A stretch of DNA of 64,000 nucleotides from Sphaerotilus sulfidivorans (GTDB lineage Bacteria > Pseudomonadota > Gammaproteobacteria > Burkholderiales > Burkholderiaceae_C), in the NCBI RefSeq assembly GCF_013426975.1, contig NZ_JACCPY010000002.1, positions 1-64,000 on the forward strand, in the 5' to 3' direction. A model generated the notes under the pieces. It was not told where the DNA came from and ran no database searches. It saw only the letters and a list, made by a program, of their open reading frames with translations. Shown here piece by piece: positions 30,537 through 40,060 of this stretch; the first letter of the stretch is position 1; every line of letters starts with the position of its first letter. Position numbers and translations under genes: made by a program.

Positions 30537-31323
30537 GGTTGTCCAGATCGATGAAGCGGTGCTGCAGGCCGAACTCGGCCGCGACCCGCGCGCCCAGCGC
30601 CTGCGCGCCGTAGCGCTCGGTGGCGTGGTGGCCGCAGGCGAGAAAGGCGCAGCCGGTCTCGCGCGCGATGTGCGCCTGCGGCTCGGAGATCTCGCCGGTC
30701 AGGTAGACGTCGGCGCCGGCGGCGATCGCCGGCTCGAAGTAGCCCTGGGCGCCGCCGGTGCACCAGGCCACCCGCCGCAGCGGCCGCCCGTCGCCGGGCA
30801 CGACGACGGGCGCGCGGCCCAGCGTGGCCTGCACGCGTGCGGTCAGGGCCTCGAGCGAGCAGGGCCCGTCGGCTGGCGCACCGATCAGCCCGAGCGCCTT
30901 GTCGCCGAAGCTGCCCGCGACCGTCAGGCCCAGCTCGGCGCCGAGCCGGGCGTTGTTGCCGACCTCCGGGTGCGCGTCCAGCGGCAGGTGGTAGGCATAG
31001 AGACTGATGTCGTGCGCCAGCAGCGCGGCCAGCCGGCGCTTCATCCAGCCGGTGACCCGGCCGTCCTGGCCGCGCCAGAACAGGCCGTGGTGCACGACGA
31101 TCGCATCGGCGCCATCGGCCGCGGCAGCCTCGATCAGCGCCAGGCTGGCGGTCACGCCGCTGACGATGCGACGCACGCGCGCACGACCCTCGACCTGCAG
31201 GCCGTTGGGACCATAATCCGAAAAACGTCCGCTCTCGAGCAGCCGGTCCATCCAGCCTGCAAGCGCGTCGCGGTCCGCGCCACCGCCGGTGTCGGTCCTC
31301 AGGTCCTCAGTCACTCTTTCCAT
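30529..31323 (-). CDS. Nif3-like dinuclear metal-centre protein
   Basis: Nif3/DUF34-family protein, about 264 residues from the ATG at 31323. Metal-site residues are visible in IVVHHGLFW, DAHPEVGNN and the C-terminal ACGHHATERYG. The family is often annotated GTP cyclohydrolase I type 2, but the true function is not settled. Start choice is open: ATG at 31341, ATG at 31323 or GTG at 31314; the GTG has the best-spaced GGAG. The start lies only 16-25 nt from that of the divergent protease gene. It converges on the phosphopantetheinyl transferase gene. Confidence 0.85.
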   Translation of the reverse strand: MERVTEDLRTDTGGGADRDALAGWMDRLLESGRFSDYGPNGLQVEGRARVRRIVSGVTASLALIEAAAADGADAIVVHHGLFWRGQDGRVTGWMKRRLAALLAHDISLYAYHLPLDAHPEVGNNARLGAELGLTVAGSFGDKALGLIGAPADGPCSLEALTARVQATLGRAPVVVPGDGRPLRRVAWCTGGAQGYFEPAIAAGADVYLTGEISEPQAHIARETGCAFLACGHHATERYGAQALGARVAAEFGLQHRFIDLDNPA

Positions 31324-31339
31324 CTCCGGTTGTCCGTTC

Positions 31340-32503
31340 ATGCGCAGGCTCTGGCTCATATTCTCGCAGGCCGTCACGGTGGCGCTGGCCGCCGTCTTCG
31401 TGCTGGCCACGCTCAAGCCGCAGTGGCTGGGCGGGCGTCCGGGCAGCGCGCCGGTGCAGTTCAGCATCATCCAGGCGGCACCGCTGCCGCTGGACGGAGC
31501 GAGCAGCCCCGGCAGCTACGCCCCGGCCGCACGGCGCGCCTCGCCCTCGGTGGTCAGCGTGATGACCTCGGCGGCCGAGAGCCCGGCCAGTGCCAGCGAT
31601 GCCCTGCGTCGCCATTTCGGCGACCCGGACGGCGGTGGCGGCAGCGCCGGCACCGGCTCGGCGGTCATCGTCTCGCCGGATGGCTATCTGCTGACCAACA
31701 ACCATGTCATCGACAACGCCGAGCAGATCGAGATCGGCCTGGCCGACGGTCGGCGTGTCGCCGCCAAGGTGGTCGGCACCGATCCGGACAGCGATCTGGC
31801 GGTGCTGAAGGTCGATCTTGGCGGCCTGCCGGCCATCACCTTCGGCGATGCCGACGCGCTGCAGGTCGGCGACATCGTGCTGGCCATCGGCAATCCGTTC
31901 AATGTCGGCCAGACGGTGACTTCGGGCATCGTCAGTGCGGTCGGCCGCAGCGGCCTGGGGCTGAACACCTTCGAGAACTTCATCCAGACCGATGCGGCGA
32001 TCAATCCGGGCAATTCCGGCGGCGCGCTCGTCGACATCAATGGCCAGCTGCTGGGCATCAACACCGCGATCTATTCGCGCTCGGGCGGCAGCATGGGCAT
32101 CGGCTTCGCGATTCCGGTGGCCACCGCGCGCCAGGTGATGGAGGGCCTGATCACCGAGGGCGTGGTCACCCGCGGCTGGATCGGCGTGCAGCCCAGCGAC
32201 CTGACCCGCGACATGGCCGAGTCCTTCGGGCTGGAGGTCGAGCGTGGCGTCCTGATCACCGGCGTGCTGCAGGACGGTCCGGCCAGTGCGGCCGGCGTGC
32301 AGCCCGGGGACGTGGTGGTGAAGGTGGCCGGCACCCCGGTGATGAACACCGCGCAGCTGCTCGACGCGGTGGCCGGCCTGCGGCCTCAGACCCAGGCAGT
32401 GCTGTCGGTGCACCGCGGCCGCCAGCAGCTCGAGCTGACGGTGCGGGTGGCGCAGCGGCCCAAGGCGCGGACCGCGCGCGGTGCGCCCGGATCAGGACGC
32501 TGA
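31340..32503 (+). CDS. HtrA-family serine protease, one PDZ domain (DegS/AlgW-like)
   Basis: Periplasmic protease of 387 residues, tethered by an N-terminal membrane helix (MRRLWLIFSQAVTVALAAVF). The trypsin-like triad is H122 (NNHVID), D152 (DLAVLK) and S226 (GNSGGA), and a single PDZ domain covers about 280-370. One PDZ and an anchor point to the DegS/AlgW group, which starts regulated proteolysis in envelope stress, rather than to two-PDZ DegP; the anti-sigma target is not in the window. Its 3' end overlaps the convergent tatC by 12 nt. No clear Shine-Dalgarno sequence is seen. Confidence 0.92.
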   Translation: MRRLWLIFSQAVTVALAAVFVLATLKPQWLGGRPGSAPVQFSIIQAAPLPLDGASSPGSYAPAARRASPSVVSVMTSAAESPASASDALRRHFGDPDGGGGSAGTGSAVIVSPDGYLLTNNHVIDNAEQIEIGLADGRRVAAKVVGTDPDSDLAVLKVDLGGLPAITFGDADALQVGDIVLAIGNPFNVGQTVTSGIVSAVGRSGLGLNTFENFIQTDAAINPGNSGGALVDINGQLLGINTAIYSRSGGSMGIGFAIPVATARQVMEGLITEGVVTRGWIGVQPSDLTRDMAESFGLEVERGVLITGVLQDGPASAAGVQPGDVVVKVAGTPVMNTAQLLDAVAGLRPQTQAVLSVHRGRQQLELTVRVAQRPKARTARGAPGSGR

Positions 32504-33274
32504 GGAGTCCGGGGCGGCCGAATACTTCATGAAGAAGCCCGCCGCCCAGATGCCGACCTCGTAGAGCAGGCCCATCGGCACCAGCAGCGCGATCATCGAC
32601 ACCGCATCCGGCGGCGTCACCAGGCCGGCCACCGCCGCGGCCGCCACCCAGAAGTAGCGGCGCCACTCGCGCAGCTGCTCGATGGTCACCACCCCGAGCC
32701 GGGCCAGCACCACCACCGCCACCGGCACCTCGAAGGCCACGCCGAAGGCGATGAACATCGTCAGCACGAAGTCGAGGTAGGCCTCGATGTCCGGGCTGAC
32801 CGCGACCGAGGCGGGCGCCATCGACTGGATCGCCGGAAAGGCCTGGCCGAACACGAAGAAGTAGCAGAAGGCCACGCCGGTGTAGAACAGGATCGTGCTG
32901 CTGGCCACCAGCGGCAGCACCAGACGCTGCTCGTGGCGGTACAGGCCGGGCGCCACGAAGGCCCAGACCTGGTAGAGCACCCAGGGCAGCGCGACGCCGA
33001 AGCCGGCCAGCAGCGTGACCTTGATCGGGATCAGGAAGGGCGAGACGACGCCGACGGCGATCATCTTCGAGCCTTCCGGCAGCGACTTCACCAGCGGCAG
33101 CGCCAGCAGGTCGTAGACCTGGGACGGGCCGGGATAGAGGCACAGCAGGATGAAGATGGCGCCGACGCCGTAGACCGAGTGCAGCAGGCGGTCGCGCAGC
33201 TCGATCAGATGGCTGACGAAGGGCGCTTCGGTCCCGGCGAGCTCGTCGGGTTGGGGGTCAGGGCTCGAACTCAC
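32492..33274 (-). CDS. tatC: Sec-independent translocase subunit TatC
   Basis: Polytopic receptor of the twin-arginine translocase, 260 residues with six membrane helices. The conserved N-terminal HLIELRDRLL and the loop FVAPGLYRHEQR are diagnostic; TatC recognises the RR signal peptide together with TatB. The start is GTG; no ATG is available near it and no Shine-Dalgarno sequence is evident. It is the last gene of a tatA-tatB-tatC run, 48 nt after tatB. Confidence 0.97.
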   Translation of the reverse strand: MSSSPDPQPDELAGTEAPFVSHLIELRDRLLHSVYGVGAIFILLCLYPGPSQVYDLLALPLVKSLPEGSKMIAVGVVSPFLIPIKVTLLAGFGVALPWVLYQVWAFVAPGLYRHEQRLVLPLVASSTILFYTGVAFCYFFVFGQAFPAIQSMAPASVAVSPDIEAYLDFVLTMFIAFGVAFEVPVAVVVLARLGVVTIEQLREWRRYFWVAAAAVAGLVTPPDAVSMIALLVPMGLLYEVGIWAAGFFMKYSAAPDSSAS

Positions 33275-33322
33275 GATGGGGTGGGGGGCGCAAGGAGAAG
33301 TCCCGCCAGGCGGGACGGATGA

Positions 33323-33826
33323 TCAGACGCTGCGGCGCGGCGGACGAAAGCGCGCGACCCGCGCGGCGCCGGACTGCACATGGCGCCGCACGCCTTCGCG
33401 CTTCTTGTACCACTGCGGAATGGCGCCACGCTTGACGCGCCATTTCTTGCGCGGGTGCACATAGGTCGGCACCGCCGGCGAGCTGTCCCACTCGTAGGGC
33501 TCGTAGGTCGGGGCGCTGTCGTCGTCCGTGCCGGCGCTGCCCGGGCCGCTCAGGGCCGCGTTGATCTGGCCGGTGGCCGAGTCCAGGCTCGAGGAGACCG
33601 ACTGGCCGACATCGCGCGCCGCGGTCTCGAACTCGCGGCGCACCTTGTTGAGCTCGTCGAGCTCCATCGAGCGGTTGACCTCGGCCTTGACGTCGGCGAC
33701 ATAGCGCTGCGCGCGGCCGAGCAGCGTGCCGGCCATGCGCGCCACCTTGGGCAGCCGCTCCGGACCGATCACGACCAGCGCGATGCCGGCCACCAGCATC
33801 AGCTTCGAAATGCCTATGTCGAGCAT
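33323..33826 (-). CDS. tatB: Sec-independent translocase subunit TatB
   Basis: Membrane protein of 167 residues: one N-terminal transmembrane helix (MLDIGISKLMLVAGIALVVIG), the hinge GPERLPKVARMAG, an amphipathic helix and a long charged tail ending in Arg-rich sequence (RFRPPRRSV). The early acidic residue (D3) and GPERLP distinguish TatB from TatA. It partners TatC in the substrate-receptor complex. Confidence 0.96.
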   Translation of the reverse strand: MLDIGISKLMLVAGIALVVIGPERLPKVARMAGTLLGRAQRYVADVKAEVNRSMELDELNKVRREFETAARDVGQSVSSSLDSATGQINAALSGPGSAGTDDDSAPTYEPYEWDSSPAVPTYVHPRKKWRVKRGAIPQWYKKREGVRRHVQSGAARVARFRPPRRSV

Positions 33827-33859
33827 TCAGGGGTTCCCGAGGAGATCCGGTTCAGCGGA

Positions 33860-34111
33860 TCACTGCTTGGTGCGGGCCTCGACGTCGATCGCCTGGCTGT
33901 TGTCGACGCGCTTCTCGGCGACCTGCGCGGTGGCGGAGGGGGTCGGCTGGGCGGCGGCCTCGGCGGCCGGCTTGTCGCCGTCCTTCACGCCATCCTTGAA
34001 GCCCTTGACCGCCGAACCGAGGTCGGAGCCGATGTTCTTGAGCTTCTTCGTGCCGAAGACCAGCACGATGATGACGAGGAAGATGATCAGGTGAGTGGTG
34101 GACAGGCCCAT
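33860..34111 (-). CDS. tatA: Sec-independent translocase subunit TatA
   Basis: Pore-forming Tat component, 83 residues: a short transmembrane helix ([15 protein letters not shown]), the hinge [14 protein letters not shown] and an amphipathic helix ([12 protein letters not shown]), then a flexible acidic and Ala-rich tail. First of three tat genes, 33 nt before tatB. Confidence 0.96.
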   Translation of the reverse strand: MGLSTTHLIIFLVIIVLVFGTKKLKNIGSDLGSAVKGFKDGVKDGDKPAAEAAAQPTPSATAQVAEKRVDNSQAIDVEARTKQ

Positions 34112-34170
34112 GAGGGTGCTCCGTGAGTGCTGCGGGTGCGGTGGATGGTCGGGATTCTAGGTGGGGCGTC

Positions 34171-34518
34171 TCAGCCCTGTTTCCAGGGGCGCGGACCGCC
34201 CATGACATGCATGTGGAGGTGGTAGACCTCCTGGCCGCCGTCCGGGCCGGTGTTGATCACCGTGCGGAAGCCGTTGTCGGCGCCATGCTCGCGCGCCAGC
34301 TTCGTCGCCAGCAGCGCCATGCGGCCCAGCAGCGCCTGGTGGCGCGGCTCGGCGTCGGCCAGCGTGGCGATGTGCTCGCGCGGGATGATCAGCAGATGCA
34401 CCGGCGCGGCCGGGCGGATGTCCTTGAAGGCGATCAGCTCGTCGTCCTCGTGGACCTTCTGCGCGGGGATCTCGCCGGCGGCGATGCGGCAGAAGATGCA
34501 GTTCGGGTCGTGGCTCAT
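34171..34518 (-). CDS. HIT-family purine nucleotide hydrolase (HinT-like)
   Basis: Histidine-triad protein of 115 residues. The N-terminal CIFCRIAAGEIPA and the catalytic triad HLHMHVMGG are both typical of HinT, which hydrolyses adenosine phosphoramidates. The two cysteines of CIFC may bind zinc in relatives. It lies between hisE and tatA on one strand, which is the common Burkholderiales order. Confidence 0.94.
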   Translation of the reverse strand: MSHDPNCIFCRIAAGEIPAQKVHEDDELIAFKDIRPAAPVHLLIIPREHIATLADAEPRHQALLGRMALLATKLAREHGADNGFRTVINTGPDGGQEVYHLHMHVMGGPRPWKQG

Positions 34519-34569
34519 GGCGGCAGCTCCGTCGATGCGTGCGTCGATGCGTGAAAGGGACGATGAGGT

Positions 34570-34947
34570 TCAGCGCGGCCGGCTGGCGAACTCGGCCAGA
34601 CCCGACAGGCCCTCGCGGCGCTCGAGCTCGGCGATCACCTGCGCCGGGGTCAGGCCGAACTGCGCCAGCGCGACGATGCTGTGGAACCACAGGTCGGCGA
34701 CCTCGTAGACGATCTTGGCCGGATCGCCGTCCTTGGCGGCGATGACCACTTCGGTGGCCTCCTCGCCGACCTTCTTCAGGATGGTGTCGGTGCCCTTGTG
34801 GAACAGGCGCGCGACATAGCTCCTGTCCGGGTCGCCGCCGCGGCGCGAGGCGATCACCTCGGCCAGGCGGGCCAGGCTGTCGGTGGAGGAGGGGGCGGCG
34901 GTGGCCGGTGCGGCATCAGTCATCGGGGCGGGGGCGCAGGCGCTCAT
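34570..34947 (-). CDS. hisE: Phosphoribosyl-ATP pyrophosphatase
   Basis: Second enzyme of histidine synthesis (125 residues from ATG 34947), an all-alpha NTP-PPase that splits phosphoribosyl-ATP to phosphoribosyl-AMP. The metal site appears as [16 protein letters not shown] and [13 protein letters not shown]. The Ala/Pro-rich first 20 residues are atypical, and ATG 34923 is an alternative start. The ATG overlaps the hisI stop (ATGA), so translation is coupled. Confidence 0.94.
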   Translation of the reverse strand: MSACAPAPMTDAAPATAAPSSTDSLARLAEVIASRRGGDPDRSYVARLFHKGTDTILKKVGEEATEVVIAAKDGDPAKIVYEVADLWFHSIVALAQFGLTPAQVIAELERREGLSGLAEFASRPR

Positions 34948-35351
34948 GAACGGTAGATGGTGGCGGGATCCTTCAGGACCGGATCGACCGCCTGCCAGGC
35001 CCTTTGACCGTCGGCCGTGGTGCGCAGTTCCTCGAAGAAGCAGGAATGGCGGCCGGTGTGGCAGGCGATGCCGGGCTCGTGGCCGAGCTGCGTGATGCGC
35101 AGCAGCACCACGTCCTGGTCGCAGTCGATGCGGATCGAATGCACCTTCTGCACATGGCCGGATTCCTCGCCCTTGTGCCAGAGGCGGTTGCGCGAGCGGC
35201 TCCAGTAGACCGCCTCGCCAAGCTCGGCGGTGCGCGCCAGCGCCTCGCGGTTCATCCACGCGAACATCAGCACGTCGCCGCTGTCCTTCTCCTGCGCGAT
35301 CACCGGCACGAGGCCGTCGGCAGTCCAGGTGATTCTTTCCAGCCAGTCCAT
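34944..35351 (-). CDS. hisI: Phosphoribosyl-AMP cyclohydrolase
   Basis: Third enzyme of histidine synthesis (135 residues from ATG 35351), a zinc and magnesium enzyme opening the adenine ring of phosphoribosyl-AMP. Motifs: [28 protein letters not shown] and the metal aspartates/cysteines in DCDQD and [16 protein letters not shown] start six codons upstream is possible but less likely. No other his gene is upstream: the neighbour pdxA is divergent 60 nt away, so hisI-hisE is detached from the rest of the pathway or lies at a rearrangement border. Confidence 0.95.
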   Translation of the reverse strand: MDWLERITWTADGLVPVIAQEKDSGDVLMFAWMNREALARTAELGEAVYWSRSRNRLWHKGEESGHVQKVHSIRIDCDQDVVLLRITQLGHEPGIACHTGRHSCFFEELRTTADGQRAWQAVDPVLKDPATIYRS

Positions 35352-35411
35352 GGCGGTGGAGTGTAGCAACCGTCACGAAGCGGTCCGCGACGAGTCCATG
35401 ACAATCGCGGC

Positions 35412-36491
35412 ATGACGACCGATCTGCACCCTGATGCCGCTGCCGCTTCCTCTTCCTTCCCGGCCCTGGCCCGGCCGCTTGCGCTGACGCTGGGCGATGC
35501 GCTGGGCATCGGCCCGGAAATCATCGTGCGCGCCTGGCGCGAGGGCCGCATCGGCCCGGGCGTGCTGGTCATCGGCGAGCCCGCGGTGCTGCGGCGGGCG
35601 GCGCGCGCACTGCGGCGCCTCCACGATGTGCCGGAGGTGCCGATCGCGGTGATCGACGCGGTCGCGGATCTGGCCGAGGTGCCGCCGGGGGCGCTGCCGG
35701 TGCTGTTGCCCGGCCACCGCGAGCCGGCGCTGGCCGAGGCGCCGTGGGGCACGGTCGACGCGCGCGCCGGCCGGCTCGCCGCGGCCTGCATCCGCGACGC
35801 GGTCGCGCTGGCGATGCGCGGCGAGATCGCCGGGCTGGTCACCGCGCCGATCCACAAGGAGGCGCTGGCCGCCGCCGGCGAGCCCTTTCCCGGTCACACC
35901 GAGCTGCTGGCCGACGAGAGCGCGCGCCACGGCCGCCCGGCCGACGTGCGCATGATGCTGGCCAACGAGGAGCTGCGCACGGTGCTGGTCACCATCCACT
36001 GCGCGCTGCGCGAGGCGATCGATCGGGTGACGTTCGACGCGGTGCTGTCGACGCTGCGCATCAGCCACGCGTCGGCCGCGCTGTGGGGCCAGCCGCGGCC
36101 GCGCATCGCGGTGGCCGGGCTCAATCCGCATGCGGGCGAGGGCGGGCTCTTCGGCCGCGAGGAGATCGAGATCATCGCGCCGGCGATCGCCGCTGCCCGT
36201 GCCGAGGGCATCGACGCGCAGGGGCCGTTCCCGCCCGACACCATCTTCATGCGCGCGCGCCGCGGCGAGTTCGATCTGGTGCTGGCGATGTACCACGACC
36301 AGGGGCTGATCCCGGTGAAGTATCTGGGCGTCGAGCAGGGCGTGAACGTCACGCTGGGGCTGCCCTTCGTGCGCACCAGCCCGGACCACGGCACCGCCTT
36401 CGACATCGCCGGCCAGGGCCGCGCCGAGGCCGACAGCCTGGTGGCGGCGCTGGCGATGGCGCGACGGCTCGCCGCAGGCGCCGCGGGCTGA
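35412..36491 (+). CDS. pdxA: 4-hydroxythreonine-4-phosphate dehydrogenase (PdxA family)
   Basis: Metal- and NAD-dependent dehydrogenase of 359 residues. The N-terminal [12 protein letters not shown] departs slightly from the usual GDP(A/S)GIGPE; metal histidines occur in PFPGHTELL (H162), NPHAGEGGL and YHDQGLIP. PdxA makes the amino-ketone precursor of pyridoxal phosphate. Family members called PdxA2 oxidise 4-phosphothreonate or 4-phosphoerythronate instead; I cannot separate these by eye. Its usual partner rsmA/ksgA is not next to it, which leaves the PdxA2 option open. It abuts ubiA, stop to stop. Confidence 0.88.
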   Translation: MTTDLHPDAAAASSSFPALARPLALTLGDALGIGPEIIVRAWREGRIGPGVLVIGEPAVLRRAARALRRLHDVPEVPIAVIDAVADLAEVPPGALPVLLPGHREPALAEAPWGTVDARAGRLAAACIRDAVALAMRGEIAGLVTAPIHKEALAAAGEPFPGHTELLADESARHGRPADVRMMLANEELRTVLVTIHCALREAIDRVTFDAVLSTLRISHASAALWGQPRPRIAVAGLNPHAGEGGLFGREEIEIIAPAIAAARAEGIDAQGPFPPDTIFMRARRGEFDLVLAMYHDQGLIPVKYLGVEQGVNVTLGLPFVRTSPDHGTAFDIAGQGRAEADSLVAALAMARRLAAGAAG

Positions 36492-37358
36492 TCAGCGCAG
36501 CGCCAGGTCCAGCACGTAGCCGGCGAAGACCGCGAAGCCCACCCAGTGGTTCTCGCGGAAGGCACGGAAGCACCCCTCGCGGCTGCGATGCCGGATCAGC
36601 GTGAAATGCCAGGCCACCTGCGCGGCCGCCACGGCGATGCCCAGCCAGAAGGCGCCGCCCAGACCCGCCTGCAGCGCGGCCCAGGACCAGATCGCCAGAT
36701 ACAGCCCGTAGAACAGCATGACCGCGGCCACATCGGCGCGGCCCAGCGTGATCGCCGAGGTGCGGATGCCGATCTTCAGGTCGTCGTCGCGGTCGACCAT
36801 CGCGTACTCGGTGTCGTAGGCCAGCACCCAGAACAGGTTGCCGATCACCAGCGCCCAGGCCAGCGGGTCGACCGCGCCGCGCACCGCGGTGAAGGCCATC
36901 GGAATGCCGACGCTGAAGGCCACGCCCAGCACCGCCTGCGGCATCGCGACGAAGCGCTTGGCATAGGGGTAGGCCATCGTGATCGCCAGCGCGGCGAACG
37001 AGATCAGGATCGTGGGCGCATTGGTGCTCAGCACCAGCGCGAAGGCGCCCAGCGCCAGCGCGGCTCCGACGCCCAGCGCCTCCTTCACGCCCATCGCGCC
37101 GGAGGTGATCGGGCGCTGCGCGGTGCGCTTGACATGGCGGTCGAATTCGCGGTCGGCGACATCGTTGATGCAGCAGCCGGCGCTGCGCATCAGGATCGTG
37201 CCCAGCGTGAACACCAGCAGCAGATGCAGCCCCGGCCAGCCGCCGGCGGCCAGCCACAGCGCCGAGAGCGTCGGCCACAGCAGCAGCAGCCAGCCGGCCG
37301 GGCGGTTCCAGCGGATCAGGTCGAGATAGAGCGGCAGACGTGAGGCGAGGGCGGTCAT
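36492..37358 (-). CDS. ubiA: 4-hydroxybenzoate octaprenyltransferase
   Basis: Integral membrane prenyltransferase of 288 residues with eight to nine helices, attaching the polyprenyl chain to 4-hydroxybenzoate in ubiquinone synthesis. The two Asp-rich Mg-diphosphate motifs are [11 protein letters not shown] and [32 protein letters not shown] at the N-terminus is typical. It is apparently a single-gene unit, converging on pdxA with no spacer. Confidence 0.96.
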   Translation of the reverse strand: MTALASRLPLYLDLIRWNRPAGWLLLLWPTLSALWLAAGGWPGLHLLLVFTLGTILMRSAGCCINDVADREFDRHVKRTAQRPITSGAMGVKEALGVGAALALGAFALVLSTNAPTILISFAALAITMAYPYAKRFVAMPQAVLGVAFSVGIPMAFTAVRGAVDPLAWALVIGNLFWVLAYDTEYAMVDRDDDLKIGIRTSAITLGRADVAAVMLFYGLYLAIWSWAALQAGLGGAFWLGIAVAAAQVAWHFTLIRHRSREGCFRAFRENHWVGFAVFAGYVLDLALR

Positions 37359-37405
37359 CGCGCGGCGGGGCAGAGGCAGTCGGGCAGGACCGCCATTGTC
37401 GCCGC

Positions 37406-39964
37406 TCAGATCAGCGTTTCCGGCAAGGTCTGCGGCAGTGCGGCGGTCTCGGTGTTGGCCAGATCGAAGTCGCGCGGTCGGTCCGGGCGGTGGCGCTCGC
37501 CCCAGTTCAGCACGAACTCGATCACGTCACGGGCCGGCATCGGCCGCGAGGCGTAGTAGCCCTGCACCATGTCGCAGCCTTCGGCCTCGAGCACGCTGAC
37601 CTGCATCGGCTCCTCGACGCCCTCGGCCACGGTGGACATGCGCAGCGACTGCGCCAGCGCCAGGATGTTGCGCACGATCGAGCGCGCGTCGCGGCTGATC
37701 AGCAGTTCGCGCACGAAGGCGCGGTCGATCTTCAGCGTGTCGAAGGGGAAGCGGCGCAGGTAGGCCAGCGAGGAGTAGCCGGTGCCGAAGTCGTCCAGCG
37801 CGATCTGCACGCCCAGCCGGCCCAGCGCATGCAGCCGCTCCACCGTGCCGCGGGTCTCGTTGATGAATACCGATTCGGTGATTTCCAGCTCGAGCCGGTG
37901 CGGCGCCAGGCCGCTGCGCTGCAGCGCGCGCTGCACCGCGTCGGGCAGGTTCTGCGCCATCACCTGTACCGGCGAGATGTTGACCGCCACCTGCAGCGGA
38001 TCGGGCCAGCGCGCCGCCTCCAGGCAGGCCTGGCCGAGTGCCCATTCGCCCATCTGCAGGATCAGGCCGCTTTCCTCGGCCACCGGAATGAACTCGACCG
38101 GCGAGATCGGGCCGTGCTCGGGATGGTTCCAGCGCAGCAGCGCCTCGAAGCCGGTCACCGTCCAGTCGCGCAGGCTGACCTTGGGCTGGAAGTGCAGCTC
38201 GAGCTGGCCGCGCTCGATGGCCTCGCGCAGGTCGCGCTCCAGCACCAGGCGGCGGCGCACCTGCTCGCCCAGCCGCGCGACGAAGAAGCGCACCGAGCCG
38301 GGCGCGTGGCTCTTGGCGTCGTACAGCGCCAGGTCGGCGTGCTGCATCATCTCGTCGACCGTCATGCCGTCCTGCGGAAAGCGCGCGATGCCGACGCTCA
38401 CCCGCACCGGCACCGCCGCGCCCATGACCTCGCAGGGCGCGCGCATCGCCTCGATGATGCGCTGGCCGGCGGCCCCGATCTCATCGTCCTGCCGCACCGA
38501 GCGCATCAGCACCGCGAACTCGTCGCCGCCGAGCCGGGCCACCACCTGGCCGCGGCCGGCCGCCTCCTTGAGCCGGCGCGCCACCTCGACCAGCAGCGCG
38601 TCGCCGGTGGCGTGGCCCAGGGTGTCGTTGACATTCTTGAAGCCGTCCAGGTCCAGGCACATCACCGCGCCGCAGTGCGCGGGCCCGCCGGCCTGCTCGC
38701 GGGCCTTGGCGCCGCCGAGCACCTTTTCCAGCAGCACCCGGAAGTGCGCCCGGTTGGTCAGTCCGGTCAGGGTGTCGTTGTGCGCCAGCCAGGTCAGGCG
38801 CCGATCGGCATGGCGGGCCTGGGTGACGTCGCGGGCGACGCCGCGCCAGCCCACCGGCGTGCCGCGCTCGTTGACCAGCGGCTTGGCGGTCATCGACCAC
38901 CAGCGCTGCTGGCCGCCGACCATCATCGGCAGCAGCACGTCCCGGAAGGGCTGGCCTTCGGTGAGCCGCTCATGGAGCTGACCGGCCGATTCGCGCTCGC
39001 TCTCGGGCAGATCCTTCTGCAGCTCGGCCAGCAGGCCCAGCAGCGAGCGGTCGTTCAGCGTGGCGGCCTCGCGCCCGAGCGCCTCGGCCAGATGGCTGGA
39101 GACATGGCAGAGGCGGCCGCCGGCGTCGATCTCCCAGATCACGTCGCTGCCCTGCTCCTCGAAGTCGCGCAGCAGCAGGCCGACCAGCTGCATCTGGTGA
39201 TCGGACTTGACCTCGGCGCTGACCCGCGCATGCAGGTTGCGCTGCACGCCGCGGCTGCTGGCGATCGCGATGCCGGCCAGCAGCAGCCACTGCAGCAGCA
39301 GGCTCCAGGCCGGCAGCCCGCCCTGCAGGCCCGCACCGATCACCGGACCCAGGCTGAGCAGGCCGAGAAAGGCATGCAGCGCACGCGGCATCGACATCAG
39401 GGTCAGCGATCCGGCGCACAGCACCGTCATCAGCGTGGCGCCGCTGACCACGCCCAGGGTCGCGTCCCCGCCAAAGGCCATCAGCACGGGCGGGGCGCTC
39501 CACAGCAGCCCGGTCAGGCCGGCCTGCAGTTCGTAGGCACCGATGCGGCGGCGATGGATGTGCAGCGGCCGGCCCTGACGGCGGCACTGATGCCAGAACT
39601 GCAGGTGGCCGAGCGTCAGCACCATCAAGGCCACCAGCCAGCCCCACAGCGGCGCCTGCGGCACGGCGGCCGGCGCGGCGGCGGCCACCGACAGCGCGCC
39701 CAGCGCCGACATCATCGACATCCAGGGCAGCGCCCGCACCACCGCCGCATGCTGGCGCAGCCGCACGCGGGCCTCGATCGCCTCGTCGGAGGCCTGCAGC
39801 GTGCGCCGCCGGTCCTCGCGGCGGCGGTCGGAGGCCTGGCGTGCGGGGCGGGGTGTCGCACGGGCCGGCACGCGCGGCGAGGCGCGGGACACGGAGGACG
39901 AGGAGCGGTGGGCGGTCTTCGGTGCGGGCATCAGCGGGGGGCGCGAAAGCGGAGAAATGGACAT
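37406..39964 (-). CDS. Membrane GGDEF-EAL cyclic-di-GMP protein with PAS domain
   Basis: An 852-residue signalling protein. An Arg/Pro-rich cytoplasmic head (1-70) leads to a membrane region of about six helices (75-245), a PAS domain (about 270-395), a GGDEF domain with an intact LGGDEFAVL active site, and an EAL domain with [28 protein letters not shown] and the final AEGVEE. Both catalytic sites look complete, so it could make or break cyclic-di-GMP; in such tandem proteins one activity often dominates. The PAS domain is the likely input. It is separated from oxyR by 96 nt. Confidence 0.92.
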   Translation of the reverse strand: MSISPLSRPPLMPAPKTAHRSSSSVSRASPRVPARATPRPARQASDRRREDRRRTLQASDEAIEARVRLRQHAAVVRALPWMSMMSALGALSVAAAAPAAVPQAPLWGWLVALMVLTLGHLQFWHQCRRQGRPLHIHRRRIGAYELQAGLTGLLWSAPPVLMAFGGDATLGVVSGATLMTVLCAGSLTLMSMPRALHAFLGLLSLGPVIGAGLQGGLPAWSLLLQWLLLAGIAIASSRGVQRNLHARVSAEVKSDHQMQLVGLLLRDFEEQGSDVIWEIDAGGRLCHVSSHLAEALGREAATLNDRSLLGLLAELQKDLPESERESAGQLHERLTEGQPFRDVLLPMMVGGQQRWWSMTAKPLVNERGTPVGWRGVARDVTQARHADRRLTWLAHNDTLTGLTNRAHFRVLLEKVLGGAKAREQAGGPAHCGAVMCLDLDGFKNVNDTLGHATGDALLVEVARRLKEAAGRGQVVARLGGDEFAVLMRSVRQDDEIGAAGQRIIEAMRAPCEVMGAAVPVRVSVGIARFPQDGMTVDEMMQHADLALYDAKSHAPGSVRFFVARLGEQVRRRLVLERDLREAIERGQLELHFQPKVSLRDWTVTGFEALLRWNHPEHGPISPVEFIPVAEESGLILQMGEWALGQACLEAARWPDPLQVAVNISPVQVMAQNLPDAVQRALQRSGLAPHRLELEITESVFINETRGTVERLHALGRLGVQIALDDFGTGYSSLAYLRRFPFDTLKIDRAFVRELLISRDARSIVRNILALAQSLRMSTVAEGVEEPMQVSVLEAEGCDMVQGYYASRPMPARDVIEFVLNWGERHRPDRPRDFDLANTETAALPQTLPETLI

Positions 39965-40060
39965 CCGGAGATGTCCTGTTCCCGGCTTTCGGCATCCGCG
40001 TGCCGTGCCTTGAGCTGCGCGCCGTGCGGGCAGGGGGCGGCATGCCCCCGGATTTCGGTG

